Assembly: GCF_020382885.2 (NCBI RefSeq)
Contig: NC_058495.1
Coordinates: 9,107,627 to 9,171,626, forward strand
Reading direction: 5' to 3'
Origin: Scatophagus argus
Taxonomy: Eukaryota; Chordata; Actinopteri; Scatophagidae
DNA length: 64,000 bases
Shown here: positions 27,006-39,544 of the stretch, in pieces
Layout of the letters: every line of letters starts with the position of its first letter
How positions within the stretch are numbered: the stretch's first letter is position 1
The notes under the pieces: generated by a model
Told to the model about the DNA's origin: nothing
Seen by the model: the letters and a program-made list of their open reading frames with translations, nothing else
Databases searched by the model: none
Position numbers and translations under genes: made by a program

Positions 27006-28215
27006 ATAAAAAAAGACAGTATTTTGTTTCAAGACGTACAAAGGATATCAAACTGTCTTTGAAAAGACTTGATATGATAAACGACTAAGCATGTTGCAAG
27101 TAGCAATCTGGACCACACACACGTGCCAAAGCCTGCAAACATGCGCCAATGGACAAATGTGTGCAGACAGATACAAATAAACACAGAAATAAAAGTAACC
27201 AAGCCAGGATGTACATGATGACAAATATAACAAGCACATGTGTACGTACACATGTGCAGAAATAACCAGGAGCAAAGGTGCAAGCATATATACTGCACAC
27301 ACACACACACACACACGCTCATACATACAGCATCACATTTGCTGCCATTCAAACGAGACAAACCACTGGGGAAATTTAATCTGCAAAAGCAGAAGGAAAA
27401 GAGCTCTGAAGCCACAAAAGGAAAGTAGTTTGAGAAGGAGACTTATGGTTTAGAGGGGGGACGATGGAGTTTGGGCAATGGATGCCTAGAGAAAAATCTG
27501 ATTTACAGCTGTACTTTGATACTTTATTCATTATTCTTGAAACAATCATTGGACAGTCTTACTTACTGCTTCTTGTTGCCAAAGACATTTTGTTGTAAAA
27601 GGTTTTGCATTTCACTTTGTTTGCTGTTTGCTTCTTTCTATGTCTAATTTAATAACATATTTACATAAATAATCTAATTTATGTCTTAAATTATACACAT
27701 GGAAGATTATCTTGCACGCTGCGGGACTTATAATGCGTGACATAATGCAAGATGGTTGAAAGTTGGCCAAAATGAAAATAAAATACATTAAATTAAGATT
27801 TTTTTTTCTTATTTATTAGTTATAATGTGTTTGGGGTTTTGTTTTTAGAGATTTATTTATAGATCTTGAAGTTAGATGTGTGTGTAAACTATTTCTCTAT
27901 AATCTTTTAATTGTGAAGTCTTCCACACCTGGCAAAGTAATGATTAATAAGGGCTTCTCCTTGTTTGTACATACTATATATTTACAACAGTATATAGATA
28001 TTGTTAGGTGTGTTATTTTTCTACTTTATACGTATTTTCCATGTTTTGTGTAACTTTCCATGACTACAAAAAAAAAAAAAAAGATCTCTATGATGCATCA
28101 GTTAAAAGAAACAAGCATAAGAGCTTAATCTGTTGCTCGTGGTGGAACTGAACTACCACTGTTTTGTTGTGAAATGAGTGTATAAAGATACTGTAAATAG
28201 TGATAAAGCATTAAA
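27006..28215 (+). terminator. sp7: Candidate sp7 3' UTR poly(A) signals
   Basis: After the sp7 stop the sequence is AT-rich and non-coding. AATAAA-type hexamers occur near 27,006, at 27,777-27,782 and as ATTAAA at 28,210-28,215. The second or third would give a 3' UTR of about 0.85-1.3 kb. Which is used cannot be told from sequence. A (CA)n run lies at 27,295-27,316 and a poly(A) tract near 28,068. Confidence 0.4.
27234..27257. repeat. Perfect 24-bp palindrome in sp7 3' region
   Basis: GCACATGTGTAC is followed directly by its inverse complement GTACACATGTGC with no spacer. It lies about 300 bases after the sp7 stop and, if transcribed, could form a hairpin. Confidence 0.9.
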
Positions 28216-28239
28216 CCTCGTAAAGGTAAACATGCTGTA

Positions 28240-31200
28240 AAAGTTGTGGTGTGGAGCCATGACAATGTTGGTGCTTTCAAAAGTAAAGAAATTTCAAAAG
28301 CATTTTCTTTGCTGGTGTTATTCGTGTGCAATTGCGTTCTTAAAAAACAGTAGTAGATCTTGGACATCAACATTTCATCCTTTTCTCTCCCCAGTCACTG
28401 TCGTTCTTTTCATATCTTACTATATTTCCACCTCGCCATGGCCAACCAAATACTTTCATTATCTTTTGCAGCACAAACAAAGCCGTCCACTGAAGTGAAG
28501 TCTTAACTCCACACAATGACCCCTTTCAGAGAGCCACTGTAGTTACACTCAAGACAATTACTCCACTCTCCAGCTTGAGAGGGGTAATTACTGAGTGCGA
28601 TGCTCCAGCAGAGCCAGTAGAGAGGAGAAGAGGGGATTAGAACAGGGGAGCTGTGGCTGTATTGTTTATTGAGGGAGGCGGTCAAACAAAGGACCCCAAT
28701 TAAGGCAGGATGCAGGATGAAAGACGTGATGTGGAGATACGAATGAAGAGGAAAAGCAGTGCTGACCATTAAGTATACTTCACAGTCTGTCAAAAATCTC
28801 TGTAATTGTTCTGTAACTGACATTTTGGTGCCTTTGTGCAGAAGCTCAAGTCACAACAAGTGGCCCTTGTGTGTCTTGCGGGCCAGTTTTCTGGGGCCAG
28901 GTCACGCAGGCTAAACTGCAGACTAATAAAAATACTTGAGATGGGTGGACTGAATTAAAAGGGAGATAGCCTCAGTAATAAAGCGTACAACAGATGTGCT
29001 GTGTTCTCCAGTAGTGCCAGACAAAGAATTATTCTGTGAGAGTGACATGAAGATGTTAATAACCAGCGTGGCTAACAGGTGATGGGTAAAATAGATGATA
29101 AGAATATAAAAACAGGAATGTTAAAATTCTTCTCCACAACATCCTTTTAAACGCAGTTTTCCCTGTCTGAAAAAAAGAAAAAAATTGTTACTTTTTTTTC
29201 AAAATATAAAAGTAAAGAGTTTCATCACAGAGGTGAAGACCTGTACAGTCGGAACCCCCCTGAAGCTACTGACTCTCCTGTTGTAACATTTACACTTCCC
29301 AGGCTGCATGGTTCCAATTTAGGGCTTCTAATGAGCTGTAGTTGAGGTCAATTTATATAAAATGTCCCGGGGCCGACTCTGTCATCACGGACCGACATGT
29401 TTATGGTGGTCTGAAGTGGGCGCACATTTGAGTCCACAACATAAAAGGCAAACGGGGGGAATGGGGTATGGGTAGGGTGTGTCAGGACAGCGGGTGAGGT
29501 TGGGGAGGGGAGGTGGGGGGTGAAGAAGACGGTCAGTGGCTGCTACTGGTATTTTTCTTTTTTAAAATACACTTCCTCAGCAGCGGTGGTGGTACACTGT
29601 AGCCTTAACTTTATTTTTACTTCTTTTATTTAGAAAGCCAGGAAACATTAAGTGTTGCTTCAAATAAGGTCATAAAAAGAAAAATATACATGAAATGACA
29701 CACAGGGGCAAAAGAAGACGCAGGACAATCTGTTCCATATGGTTTGCCCACATGTACCCCTGCACTCCTTTACACAGAATTAAATCACTGCAGTGCACTG
29801 ACTTGTTAGGGCTAAATAGGTTATTCCAGAGGATCCCAGACACACCTGTTAAAGCCATCACACAGCCCATTTCCGACCTAACGAACAAGACGAAGCAATT
29901 TCAAAACATTCACTCGAGCAGTGTTTAGTTCAGTCATGAGACTTGATGAGTTACATAAACTTTTGCTTAATGAATTACTCCAGGGCATTCTGAGATCCCA
30001 GCTGTTTAAAATGAGGCTCGTGATGATCTGTTGGACAAAATGTTAATTAATCTCCTTTTCCTGTTATTATCTGGTCCTAACTGAGTGGTCGAGCAAAACA
30101 ATAGACTGTGCTCTGACATAGCCACAGGCACAAACCTCACCAAATGAGTGCAGGGTGGGGTGGGGGTTTGTGGGAGGCATAAAGCAGGACAAAAGCACAG
30201 GTGTCTGCAGGTGTGACTAGGTCTCTGCAGAGTGGGGGGAGAAAGGGAAAAGAATGTCAGTACGCCCAGAGGCTCAGAAGTCAGGCCTTAAGTAAAAACA
30301 AGATAAGGCTTTTTGGCAAAGGGGAAAGGTGAACTGACCTGGGTGAACCATAACGTGACCTGAAGAGCCCAAGAGGTCAGGCTGAATAAAACAGGTAGTG
30401 AAGAGGAAAACATAACAGATAAGAGAGGGCAAGAGGTAAAAAGGTCACGCTGTCTTGCACATGTACTTTCTGTCTATTGCACCTGTATCATTTTTAGCCA
30501 TCATTTACATTTGTCAGGAGTGAAAACAACATGCTACAAAAAAGAACAATCAATGTGATTAAGTGTTTTTTTTTTCTTCATTTAAGTAGTAAACTCAGCA
30601 CACATTGTGGCAACATGGCTGATGCAACAGTCTTGTATCTTGCAGCACTACCTCCTATCTCTCCTCACTGAATCATTATCACATTGGTGATGGAGGTCAG
30701 ACCACCCTCTCACTTTTGACTAAACAAAAAGCAGTCTGAGTGCCTTGCATCATCGAACTTGGAGCGCTTTTCATATTTCCAACTCTAACCATACAACACC
30801 ACAGCCTCTGCTAGCCTCGAACTGCCTTTAAAGTTTAAAGGGAGTCCTCCCTTGCTGCCCAGCGCACCAAATGCGGCTCTAAATGAGGCCATTTTGTTTA
30901 TAGGAACTGTGGGAGGGTTGTGGGTGACTCTGTGCCCCTTTAAAAAGATAATATGCTTCCCATTTAATGGCCTCCGGATGACAAATTGCTTCCAGGGGAA
31001 AATTAAGTTAAGAAAATTGCATGTGTGACACGTAAAGAGATATCCACTCAACTTAAGATGTTTGACATCCATAATTCAATTATACGCAGCGGTTGTTGCA
31101 GTTAGGAGTGTTTTAAATCACTACATTTGCCCATAAAGCATGAAGGAATAAAGTACCTTCTTTGACTTTTTTATCAGCGATCACAAATATTTTACATCAT

Positions 31201-34200
31201 ATAACATTAATGTGTAATTTACTAATTAGGAGATATTGTTCATTATCAAATCACATTTCATACTTAAGTTCACTTAAGAGGACATATAGTGAGAGCACAT
31301 ACAGTAAAGCCTGCATGGTTTACTTCATTTTAGCCACAATGCAAAGTTTTCTTTCATGGACAAGAGAAATAACCATATAACTCTTGGAGATGGTCGGAAA
31401 AACGCTTGGCCAATTATAACCTAATACCCTTAAAAATATCTAGAGCGCCCATAAACTGTTCTTTCCTTTAGAAAATGCTTACTATCTTGATGGTATTCTG
31501 ACTGACATACAGCCCAAACCATTCTTGTTTGCTTTTTTTTTTTTTTTTTTTTTTTTTAGTTCAAGCCACTAAATACTTCCTTGGAACATTTTAAGTGAAG
31601 GGATTTGAAAGAGACAGTGCAGAAAAGGGGTGGTGAATATGTAAACGCACAAAATCCTCAGGAGAAAAGGTAGCAAAAACACAATCAGAGAGACCTGCCA
31701 CTAAAAGCACAGCGGTAAGTGAGAAATGAGAAGGCAGCCAAATAGCAAATGAATCTGGATTTGGATCAACAGAATGAGGAAACTGAAGAGAGGAAAAAAA
31801 AAGAGTTAGAGAGAGAGAGAGGGAGAGGGAGAGCGTCAAATGCAGGAGAACTGAGTGATTTGGGTTGGAAGCGGGAGCAGGGAGCCAGGGTTGGCAGGGT
31901 TTTGGTGGAGGAGTGTGGTGGTTCAGAAGTCCTCCAGCGCGAGGCGCCAGTGTGTCCGGCGGGGGCCCTGACCATGAGCTGCCTCACCCCCCCAGAGCCA
32001 CGGCCACAAACCCCCTCTCCCTCTTCACCACCAGCACCGCCACCCATCCAACCCAAAACCCACTGGCAGGCAGCGCTTCACTGAAGCTGCTGCTGCTGCT
32101 GCTGCATGTTTATTTAATATTCTGAAGAAATTGAAATATCTTTGTGGCTTAACACACATACATACACAATTACATATCACTCACCCGCACACACACACAC
32201 ACATACACGCACGCATACATTCACACACATTACCACCACAATATATAAATAAATAAAGTAAAGTAATAACGTTCTCTTGATCTGTGGCCAAGAATAGAGT
32301 TGGAGAAAATCTTTTTCAAATGGTGTTTTCAGAAGCGTAGAGGGAGGAGCGTGAATGTCTGACACTGCATGTTGCCTGAGCAGGCAGCATGTCTCAGACT
32401 GACTCCAGGAGAAGAGAGAGAGCATTACCAAAGGGGTTGACAAACAAGAAATAGTTCCCATGTGACAGGAGCACTGTAACTTAAAAATAAACAAATCCAA
32501 ATATTTACATGTGCTGCTGGATTAGACGTCCATCAAATATGGATTTGATCAAAAAGTAAGCTAGTCATGTGCTAAGCAATTTACCAACTCTGAGTGTGTG
32601 GTCTGTGAATGAGAACATGTATATGAGGTGTTTGTGAAGTGTTAAATGAACAAATGTGCGTGCCAGCCTTTTTCGGCATATGTGTGCACACACGCACACA
32701 TCCATAATGAGCCTCTGATCATTACAAAGCAATTCCTTCAGACAGAAATCCCTTAAACAGCCTCTGGTTTTTGGGCTTCATTCTATCCCCCTTCTGTCTC
32801 CTCTCTCTCCTCAACAGCCACCAACCACTGCTGCTGCCAAAAATAACACAGGAGCGCCACTCGAACCCGCGCCTCACCACAGCACAGCTCGGCCGCAAGA
32901 GAGGGATCAAAACACACACAAAAAAGGAAACACATCATATTGTGGAAGGAGGGGAAAAAGAGCATTCATACAGCTCCATGCTTGAAGATATCTCTGATGA
33001 TTTTGGCAACCGAAGAACCGCACACAAATGCCCCGGGCCAAAACAGGGAAAAGGAAAGTGTGTTTGTGTGCGTGTGCCTATGTGTGCATACATGTTGGAT
33101 GTAGTGTTACTTTCGAGACGACATTCATTTCTGATCTCATTCAGTCAGTGCTTTAACCACAAGCTCAATAAGAACACTTACATTATCACGTTAAAGGTCA
33201 ATAAATTAGGGCTCGCGACTGACAAATGAAGGCCCACTGAACAAAGCAAATTAACGCTGAAAGCATGAATAATGAGGGGGAGGACTAGACTCTGGTTACA
33301 GATAAATCACAGTGCTTTGATTGTAGGTTTGGGAGTTCAAATCGGAGACAACTTTACTCATTGTCATGGCCAGTTCACTTTGTGTTGCACTTGGCAAAAT
33401 GTGCTTATCCACACTGACACGCTGAAGCCAATGAGCGCAGCCATTGGAGTCCAAGCTCGATTTCAACAGTGGCCAGCAGGGGTTTACGAGCAAGCCATCA
33501 CAGGATTAATTGTCAAGCCACAGAAATAAAGGAAATGATGGAAAGGTGGAAAATGCACTGAAATATTTTATGGAAGTGCTGCTACATTAGTTGGGCAGGA
33601 GGTTCAGAACTTGTGGATCCAAAGGATTTTAAAGGTCTGCACGACTCCTCTGGGTATTCACCGCGGGCATCATCCAAACTAAGCAAAGAAACTCCACCAA
33701 AATTAGAGTTGTCGGTCCGTAGCCTTATTCTGTAATTACCTGCATCACCATCACCACATTTTGCTTGAAACATTTCTACCCCTCCACACACAACACACAT
33801 ACTAAAGGGTAAAGCAATGTATAGGCTAGATAGTCATATTGTCTTTTCAACAGCGTTTCACTTATGTATTCCGATTTCACTGTCGTTTTATTTTGTTTTC
33901 ACACTGTTACACCACTTTTATTTGTAAATGACTGTTTTTCTTCATTTTCTTTCATTTCAAATTTGTTTTTACTTGCCTAACTCTTGTGTTCAAACACAAT
34001 AACCAATTTCCCATGTTGTCATTATTATTACTGTTTTAGAGGGGTTTATATTTCTAAGCTTTGTTATTATTAGTCACCTCACAGTTAGTCTGGGTCCAAA
34101 CTCTAATGTTTAGATTTTAGGATCATCAGTTTACCAAACTCGTGAAATTTCCCGTGTTTTCATGTTGGTCACACTAGTTCATCCCCACTAATATAGTGGA

Positions 34201-34860
34201 ATGTTAGGTGCCAGGCAACCCGGTGCCACAGTGTACAAAGTCCCAACAAAGAGGCTTGTCATACGGGCAAATCGGTGATGTATTATCGCCCCCTTCTGGT
34301 TCCAAAGAAATATTGCACATTAAGGAAAGCAATAAAAGTTAGGCCAGGCAAAACAAATTCTCCCGAGAACCTCGTGTCTTCTAGAGAAACAACTACATTT
34401 ACTCAGGTACTGGCACATTTACTCAGGTGCTGGCACTCACTCGAGTACCTCCATTTTCTGGTACTTTTTCATCCTCTAGGACTTAGTGGAAAACATAGAT
34501 CTTATCCTTTTGGTTCTGTATTTACGCTGAATAAATTATTACTGTACTAGACAGGTACGCAAATCTTAACTTTACTTACCAGTTACTTCAAATTTATGCT
34601 CAACCATAAATGGAATTCTACTTTTGATGTTTACGTTGTGATAGTGTTACACTTTTCCACCACTACAAAACTAAATTCTCAATTTAATGTAAATAATTTT
34701 TCACCTGTGTCTAATGTTGTGATTAAACCATCGTCCATGAGGTCGATGCATATAGATACCTGGATAATTACCTTTTGCCCTGCATAGGGTTTGTACCTGG
34801 ATTTGAAAACTCAGTGTCGGTGTTTTCCGGTGTACGAAACGAACTAACCGAAGGGCCTAT
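28240..34860. other. Intergenic region between sp7 and tarbp2
   Basis: No protein gene is supported. Repeat-poor patches that resemble conserved non-coding DNA lie at about 28,840-28,960, 29,310-29,460 and 30,870-31,090. A GC-rich patch at 31,930-32,100 ends in a CTG-repeat run; its open frames give Pro/Gly-rich low complexity only. Simple repeats include a T-run at about 31,532-31,558, GA repeats near 31,810 and CA repeats near 32,190. A MITE fragment lies at about 34,390-34,480. Confidence 0.5.
34390..34480. mobile_element. MITE-family fragment with internal tandem duplication
   Basis: Two adjacent 20-base units, 34,395-34,414 and 34,415-34,434, differ at one base (ACATTTACTCAGGT A/G CTGGC). 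They are followed by CTCGAGTACC and CTGGTACTTTTTC. The ACATTTACTCA core matches the border of the dispersed fish element also seen at 15.7-16.35 kb. Confidence 0.4.
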
Positions 34861-34863
34861 GGA

Positions 34864-34903
34864 CCAATTACAATTCGAGTTTCACGGGGTTCCGTTTACG
34901 TCA
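34864..34903 (+). promoter_or_regulatory. tarbp2: Putative tarbp2 promoter: CCAAT and CRE motifs
   Basis: A CCAAT box (34,864-34,868) and a CRE/ATF-like TTACGTCA (34,896-34,903) lie 28 bases apart, about 180-220 bases before the tarbp2 start codon, in a CpG-containing patch. This is a common layout of housekeeping promoters. The transcription start itself is not visible. Confidence 0.4.
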
Positions 34904-35083
34904 TCTACGTGCGTCGAGAGGACTTGGTTGCATGTCGAAGCGAAAAGGGGGCTTCGTCTGCTCTTCACATGTCGTTGCCTCATTATCTGTCTGGAAAAAT
35001 ACCGTCAAATGAAAGCAAGTGTCTGTTCTGGTGGGGGGATTAACCATCCGAAACCGATCGGCTCTGTCTGCGTGAAATAGGGA

Positions 35084-38000
35084 ATGAACGACGAGACAGC
35101 ATCGGACAGCTGGAAGAGAAACTCCGGGTGCTCCAGGTGAAGCCGCACAGAAGCTAAGCCACCATAGCACAGTGGCTAGCTGGGGTGCCAGTGTCAGAAT
35201 TAACCCTCTATATTTACAGATTGTGTCGAGTGTCCGCGATAACACAGCAAAACTTAATTCTGACTAAAACACTGACACTTCGCCCGTGTAACCACTTGTT
35301 ACTGTTATCAGTTAATAACTTTTTTTGTTTTGTTTACTACTATATATTTACTGGTTTCCTGATGTACACAGTTCCCAGAGGACATGTATAAACTTAAAAG
35401 CAATAAGCAGTTCTGATTATAGTTTTTTAGGAACACGTAGCTAAAAGTAATGCAACCTCACTGATTTAAACTGGGGGAACAAAGTAATAGAAACACCTGT
35501 CAGTATAACACAATGCAATTCTACAGCCTGCAAAATGACTGTAAAATTTAATCAACATGTTTCTAAAAATGAACAGCAAGGGAGGATTTCACGCAGGACT
35601 GTTGAAACAAAATGCATTAGTTTTTGCAAGGTTTTCTAAATAAACTGGTTTTGTATGTGCTACCATGCATGTCTGACTGCCCATCTTTGTACTTTTTAAG
35701 TGGTTTAATTACCAGTTGATAAGAGTTTATCTAAGATCAGTCAGATTTCTGTTGCAACGATATAAAGGTGGTAATGAGAGCTGTGGTTACTTTCAGAGTG
35801 AGTTTTATGGATTCAAGCAAGCTGCTGAATCCCGTCTATTTTCTATTGGGATGGCGGTTTTGAATGCTCAACCATTTGTAATGTGGATGTACCAAGTCCT
35901 GGCATCGGTTTAGTGCAGTAATGATAAAAGTAGTAGAAAACATGTCTAAATTAAGCAGTCATGCAACAATCTATATTATGTTTCTCAACGAGAACTTCTT
36001 AAGTCCTTTGTAAGTGATTCAACAGTTGCTCAGCGGTCCTCTTCACGCGTTTTTATTTTGTTTAGTATTGAGCAAATGCTGGCTGTGAATCCCGGAAAGA
36101 CGCCCATCAGTCTGCTGCAGGAGTATGGAACGCGGATAGGCAAGACCCCAGTTTACGACCTGCTGAAGGCCGAGGGACAGGCCCACCAGCCCAACTTCAC
36201 GTTCCGCGTCTCCGTCGGAGAGATCAGCTGCACCGGCCAAGGGCCCAGCAAGAAGGCAGCCAAGCACAAAGCAGCTGAGGCTGCTCTGAAGATGCTCAAG
36301 GGAGGCCTTGGAGGTCCCGCTGGAGTTGCCGTTGGAGTAGACGGGTTTATTGGAGTTGATGGGTCCACTGATGGAGACGGGTCAGTTTCCTGTTTAGTTT
36401 TTTACATGTCTTTTTGCTGTCTCTAAAGTTGAAATGATGCAAAGACAGCCACGATGTGATTAAAAAACATGGCCAGCATCAGCTAATGTCAGCATGTCAA
36501 CGTGTTGAACAAATCTGAGACAGAGATCTGTGTGGTTTTGTTACTTCTTCCTCTGTGTTTTATCTCATCTTATGCTCAGCTCCCAGTCAGAGATGAAGAC
36601 CTCAGGCAGTTCTCAGCAGTCTGAATGCAACCCTGTAGGAGCTCTGCAGGTGAATAAATAATGATAACTACTGCAGTTTAAGGCTTTGTTGTGCTGTTTG
36701 GCTTGTCTATTAATAAATGCCCTCATTGTCTGCTCAGTCTCATTAACAACTTATGCACTTTTTTTAATCCTCAGAAGTATTTTCTTTGTGTTTTTGTGCC
36801 AGGAATTAGTGGTGCAGAAAGGATGGCGTTTGCCCGAGTACACAGTCACCCAGGAATCTGGTCCAGCACACCGCAAAGAGTTCACCATGACCTGCAGGGT
36901 CGAGAGATTTGTCGAAATCGGTAGAACACATAATGTTTCATTCTTGGAGATGTGTGCTGTGTGTGTTTATTGGTGTTGATTAAATCCACTTGTTGCAATG
37001 TTTAAACTTATGTTAACATGCCACATGACCACTGTCCTCATAAATACCATGGAGTTGGCCATCAGTGATGAAACATTTCAGCACAGAAACAGCTCATTGA
37101 AACTGAAGAAAGTTACATGTACTGCCTTCTAAAAGGATGCCAAATAATTTCTCACCGTCACTGACCTACACTCATAGGTCTAATTTATAGTCCTATGAGT
37201 TTTTATAGACCTATTATTTATATTATCGTCCCATTTAACAACATACAAATATGCTTGCCAAATTAGAGCAGATATGCTTATCAAAGTCTTAATAAGTGAA
37301 TATCAGTTACTCAGTATCTTGCTTCTCTCCAGGAAGTGGAACCTCCAAGAAGCTAGCGAAGAGGAACGCAGCAGCTAAGATGTTATCACGTATACACGAC
37401 GTCCCGGTGGACCTGAGGGCCAGCAATGATGCTGATGCAGAAGATGACACGTTCACCATGGTGAGAAATAAACAGAAATAAACTTTTATCTGTGCACCAG
37501 CCTGTGAAGATCCTGCACGTTACAGGAAAAGATGCACAACACTGCATAACATGTAAAAACCCAAATACTTACCACATCCGGAATTATGGTCCCTTAATAC
37601 ATGCAAATGCTGTATTTGCATTACATGGTGCTTAATCATGTCTGCCATTTTCAGTTGTTTGTCTTTCAAATGTTATGCCGAACACAAAGGCAATGTACCT
37701 GGCACCATATTAGCTTTTATCTTACACATAAGTCTTATTGGCAGATAATAATAATAACTCCGTCTCCTCTGCACACACAGCACATGGGGAGCAGAGCTGA
37801 GTCGGGCAAAAGTAAAGGCTTCAGCTGCACTTGGGACTCCCTGCGTAACTCTGCTGGAGAAAAGATCCTCCAGCTCCGCAGCCACCCTCTGGGCATCCCC
37901 ACTGACTCCAACTTCTGCTCTTTGCTGAGCGACCTGTCCGTGGAGCAGCGCTTTGACGTCAGTTACCTGGATCTAGGTGAGCACACAGGCAGCAGCAGTT

Positions 38001-39544
38001 TAACAATGAAAGGTTAAAAAGAAATACAGAGTCAATAGACATCACTGGTTACATGCACAGGGAGTTGCATCTTAGTTAGGAGTATGTAAAGTTAACAAAA
38101 GAGGTGAGTTTACACCGTGCATATGATGAATCTCATTACAGTGCAGATTATTGTGTGTGTTGTAGACGCTGTAGTACGTGGTAAGAGCATTTTCACATGT
38201 TGTTTACACCAACACTTTCACAGCATTATTATCTAACAATTAATATGCCGACATTTCAACAGGAAGTTTAAACTTAGACTCGTAGCCTAAAAGTAAGAAA
38301 ATACTCAGAAAGTGTTGAGCACAATTTAATCTATAAGGTTAAACATTGTTTAGAAAATATTGCCTTCATTGAAAGAGACATTTGAAACCGTTAATCACAT
38401 TCTTCAGGAACATCTTAGACACAACTGTTAACTGGCGTTGTTGACATTAGTTACAGATGCACATTTTTTAGGAAGAAACATTTGAATAGGAAGAGATGAC
38501 ATTTCAGAGGAAACGGAATTAAAATATGTACTGACACTTAAAGCCACCAAGGACTCACTCTAGAAATAGCTCCTCTATGTGCATTAATAGAATAAAGATA
38601 AATAGTTTAATAACGTGGTGAGAACTAGTGAGAGTGTATGAAAGTTTAATTAACTGGTGGACTACCTGTGCACATCCCTACCACAACTCAGAAAGGCAGT
38701 GGTTCAGTCCGCAACCCCTGCAGACATTGGGTGCCAAATTGTGGTGAACACATGTGCTTTGAGTGGTTGGTCAGGCTTGAAAAAGTACTACATAAATCCA
38801 GTCAGTTTACCATACCCCCAACAAACGGCATGCTGGGTGCTTTCTGTCACTGACAACTGGTATGGAGGAAGTAGCCCGCAGCTGCATGCTGTCGCAGTTT
38901 CAGTATTCTACAGTGAATATTAATGATCAAATTACAATAAATGTATTAGTTCATATGAAAATAGTCAGTAGTTGCAGCCGTTACATACTGAAGAGTATTA
39001 AATGTTCCGAAATGCAAATATAAGATTGTACCTGAAGTACGGCTGGAATGTGGCTTGCTGGCACATTTGTAGTTTTGTTGTAGTAACTGTTACATTTATT
39101 GCAAGAGAGCATGAAAAGGCCCATAACTGTGGAGCCACTCGTAGGTTTATCATGTTGATAATATCTGTCAGTGAAATGACGGTGGAGGGTGAGACACATC
39201 ATCTACATTGCGAATGTTGTCCTTTAACTCCAGAGGCATTTTCACAGCAACGGTGTTGGTGGAAATATATTTATAGTCAAAGTCTGCTGAATTCGGATGT
39301 TGAAGCAAACAAAACAAAACCAATGTTAAAAAAAGCAAAAACACTTGAGATATTTTGTAACTATGTCCTCTTCTTTTTTGTTTCAGAGGAGCGTAGTCTG
39401 AGCGGCCTGTGCCAATGTCTAGTGGAGCTGTCCACACAGCCAATCACGGTGTGCCACGGCTTTGCTCCAAGCATAGACGCCGCTCGAGCCAATGCAGCCC
39501 ACAATGCACTTCAGTACCTCAAAATCATGGCTGGAGGAAAGTGA
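35084..39544 (+). CDS. tarbp2: TARBP2 (TRBP), Dicer-partner double-stranded RNA-binding protein
   Basis: Cytoplasmic partner of Dicer in pre-miRNA processing and RISC loading. Coding exons: 35,084-35,136; 36,066-36,380; 36,580-36,649; 36,803-36,920; 37,333-37,460; 37,781-37,976; 39,387-39,544. All junctions are GT-AG and in phase, giving 345 aa (human 366). Three dsRNA-binding domains are seen: first about 30-97 ([20 protein letters not shown] ... [16 protein letters not shown]), second about 143-211 ([18 protein letters not shown] ... [17 protein letters not shown]), third about 250-345, ending [16 protein letters not shown] ... [12 protein letters not shown], the Dicer-binding, non-RNA-binding domain. 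Both RNA-binding domains keep their KKxAK motifs. Exon 1 was found by its fit: [17 protein letters not shown] joins SIEQMLA as in human. The close relative PRKRA is excluded by the TARBP2-type start and end. The linker between the first two domains is shorter than in human. Confidence 0.96.
38725..38815 (+). mobile_element. SINE/L2-type 3' tail fragment in tarbp2 intron 6
   Basis: The stretch reads TGTGCTTTGAGTGGTTGGTC, then 'CTTGAAAAAGTACTACATAAATCCAGTCAGTTTACCAT' in two overlapping blocks. This is the decayed form of the 'CTTTGAGTGG ... AAAAGCGCTATATAAAT' tail shared by many fish SINEs and L2 elements. It is inferred from recalled pattern; the 5' limit is not defined. Confidence 0.5.

Noticed and set aside
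31749..32125. Overlapping open frames on both strands in a GC-rich patch (Pro/Ser/Thr-rich product)
   Set aside because: The product is low complexity, several frames are open at once and there is no domain or splice context, so this looks like composition, not a gene.
32859..32886. TCGAACCCGCG on the + strand, reading GGGTTCGAG on the other strand, tRNA T-arm-like
   Set aside because: No matching T stem, acceptor stem or A box could be placed around it.
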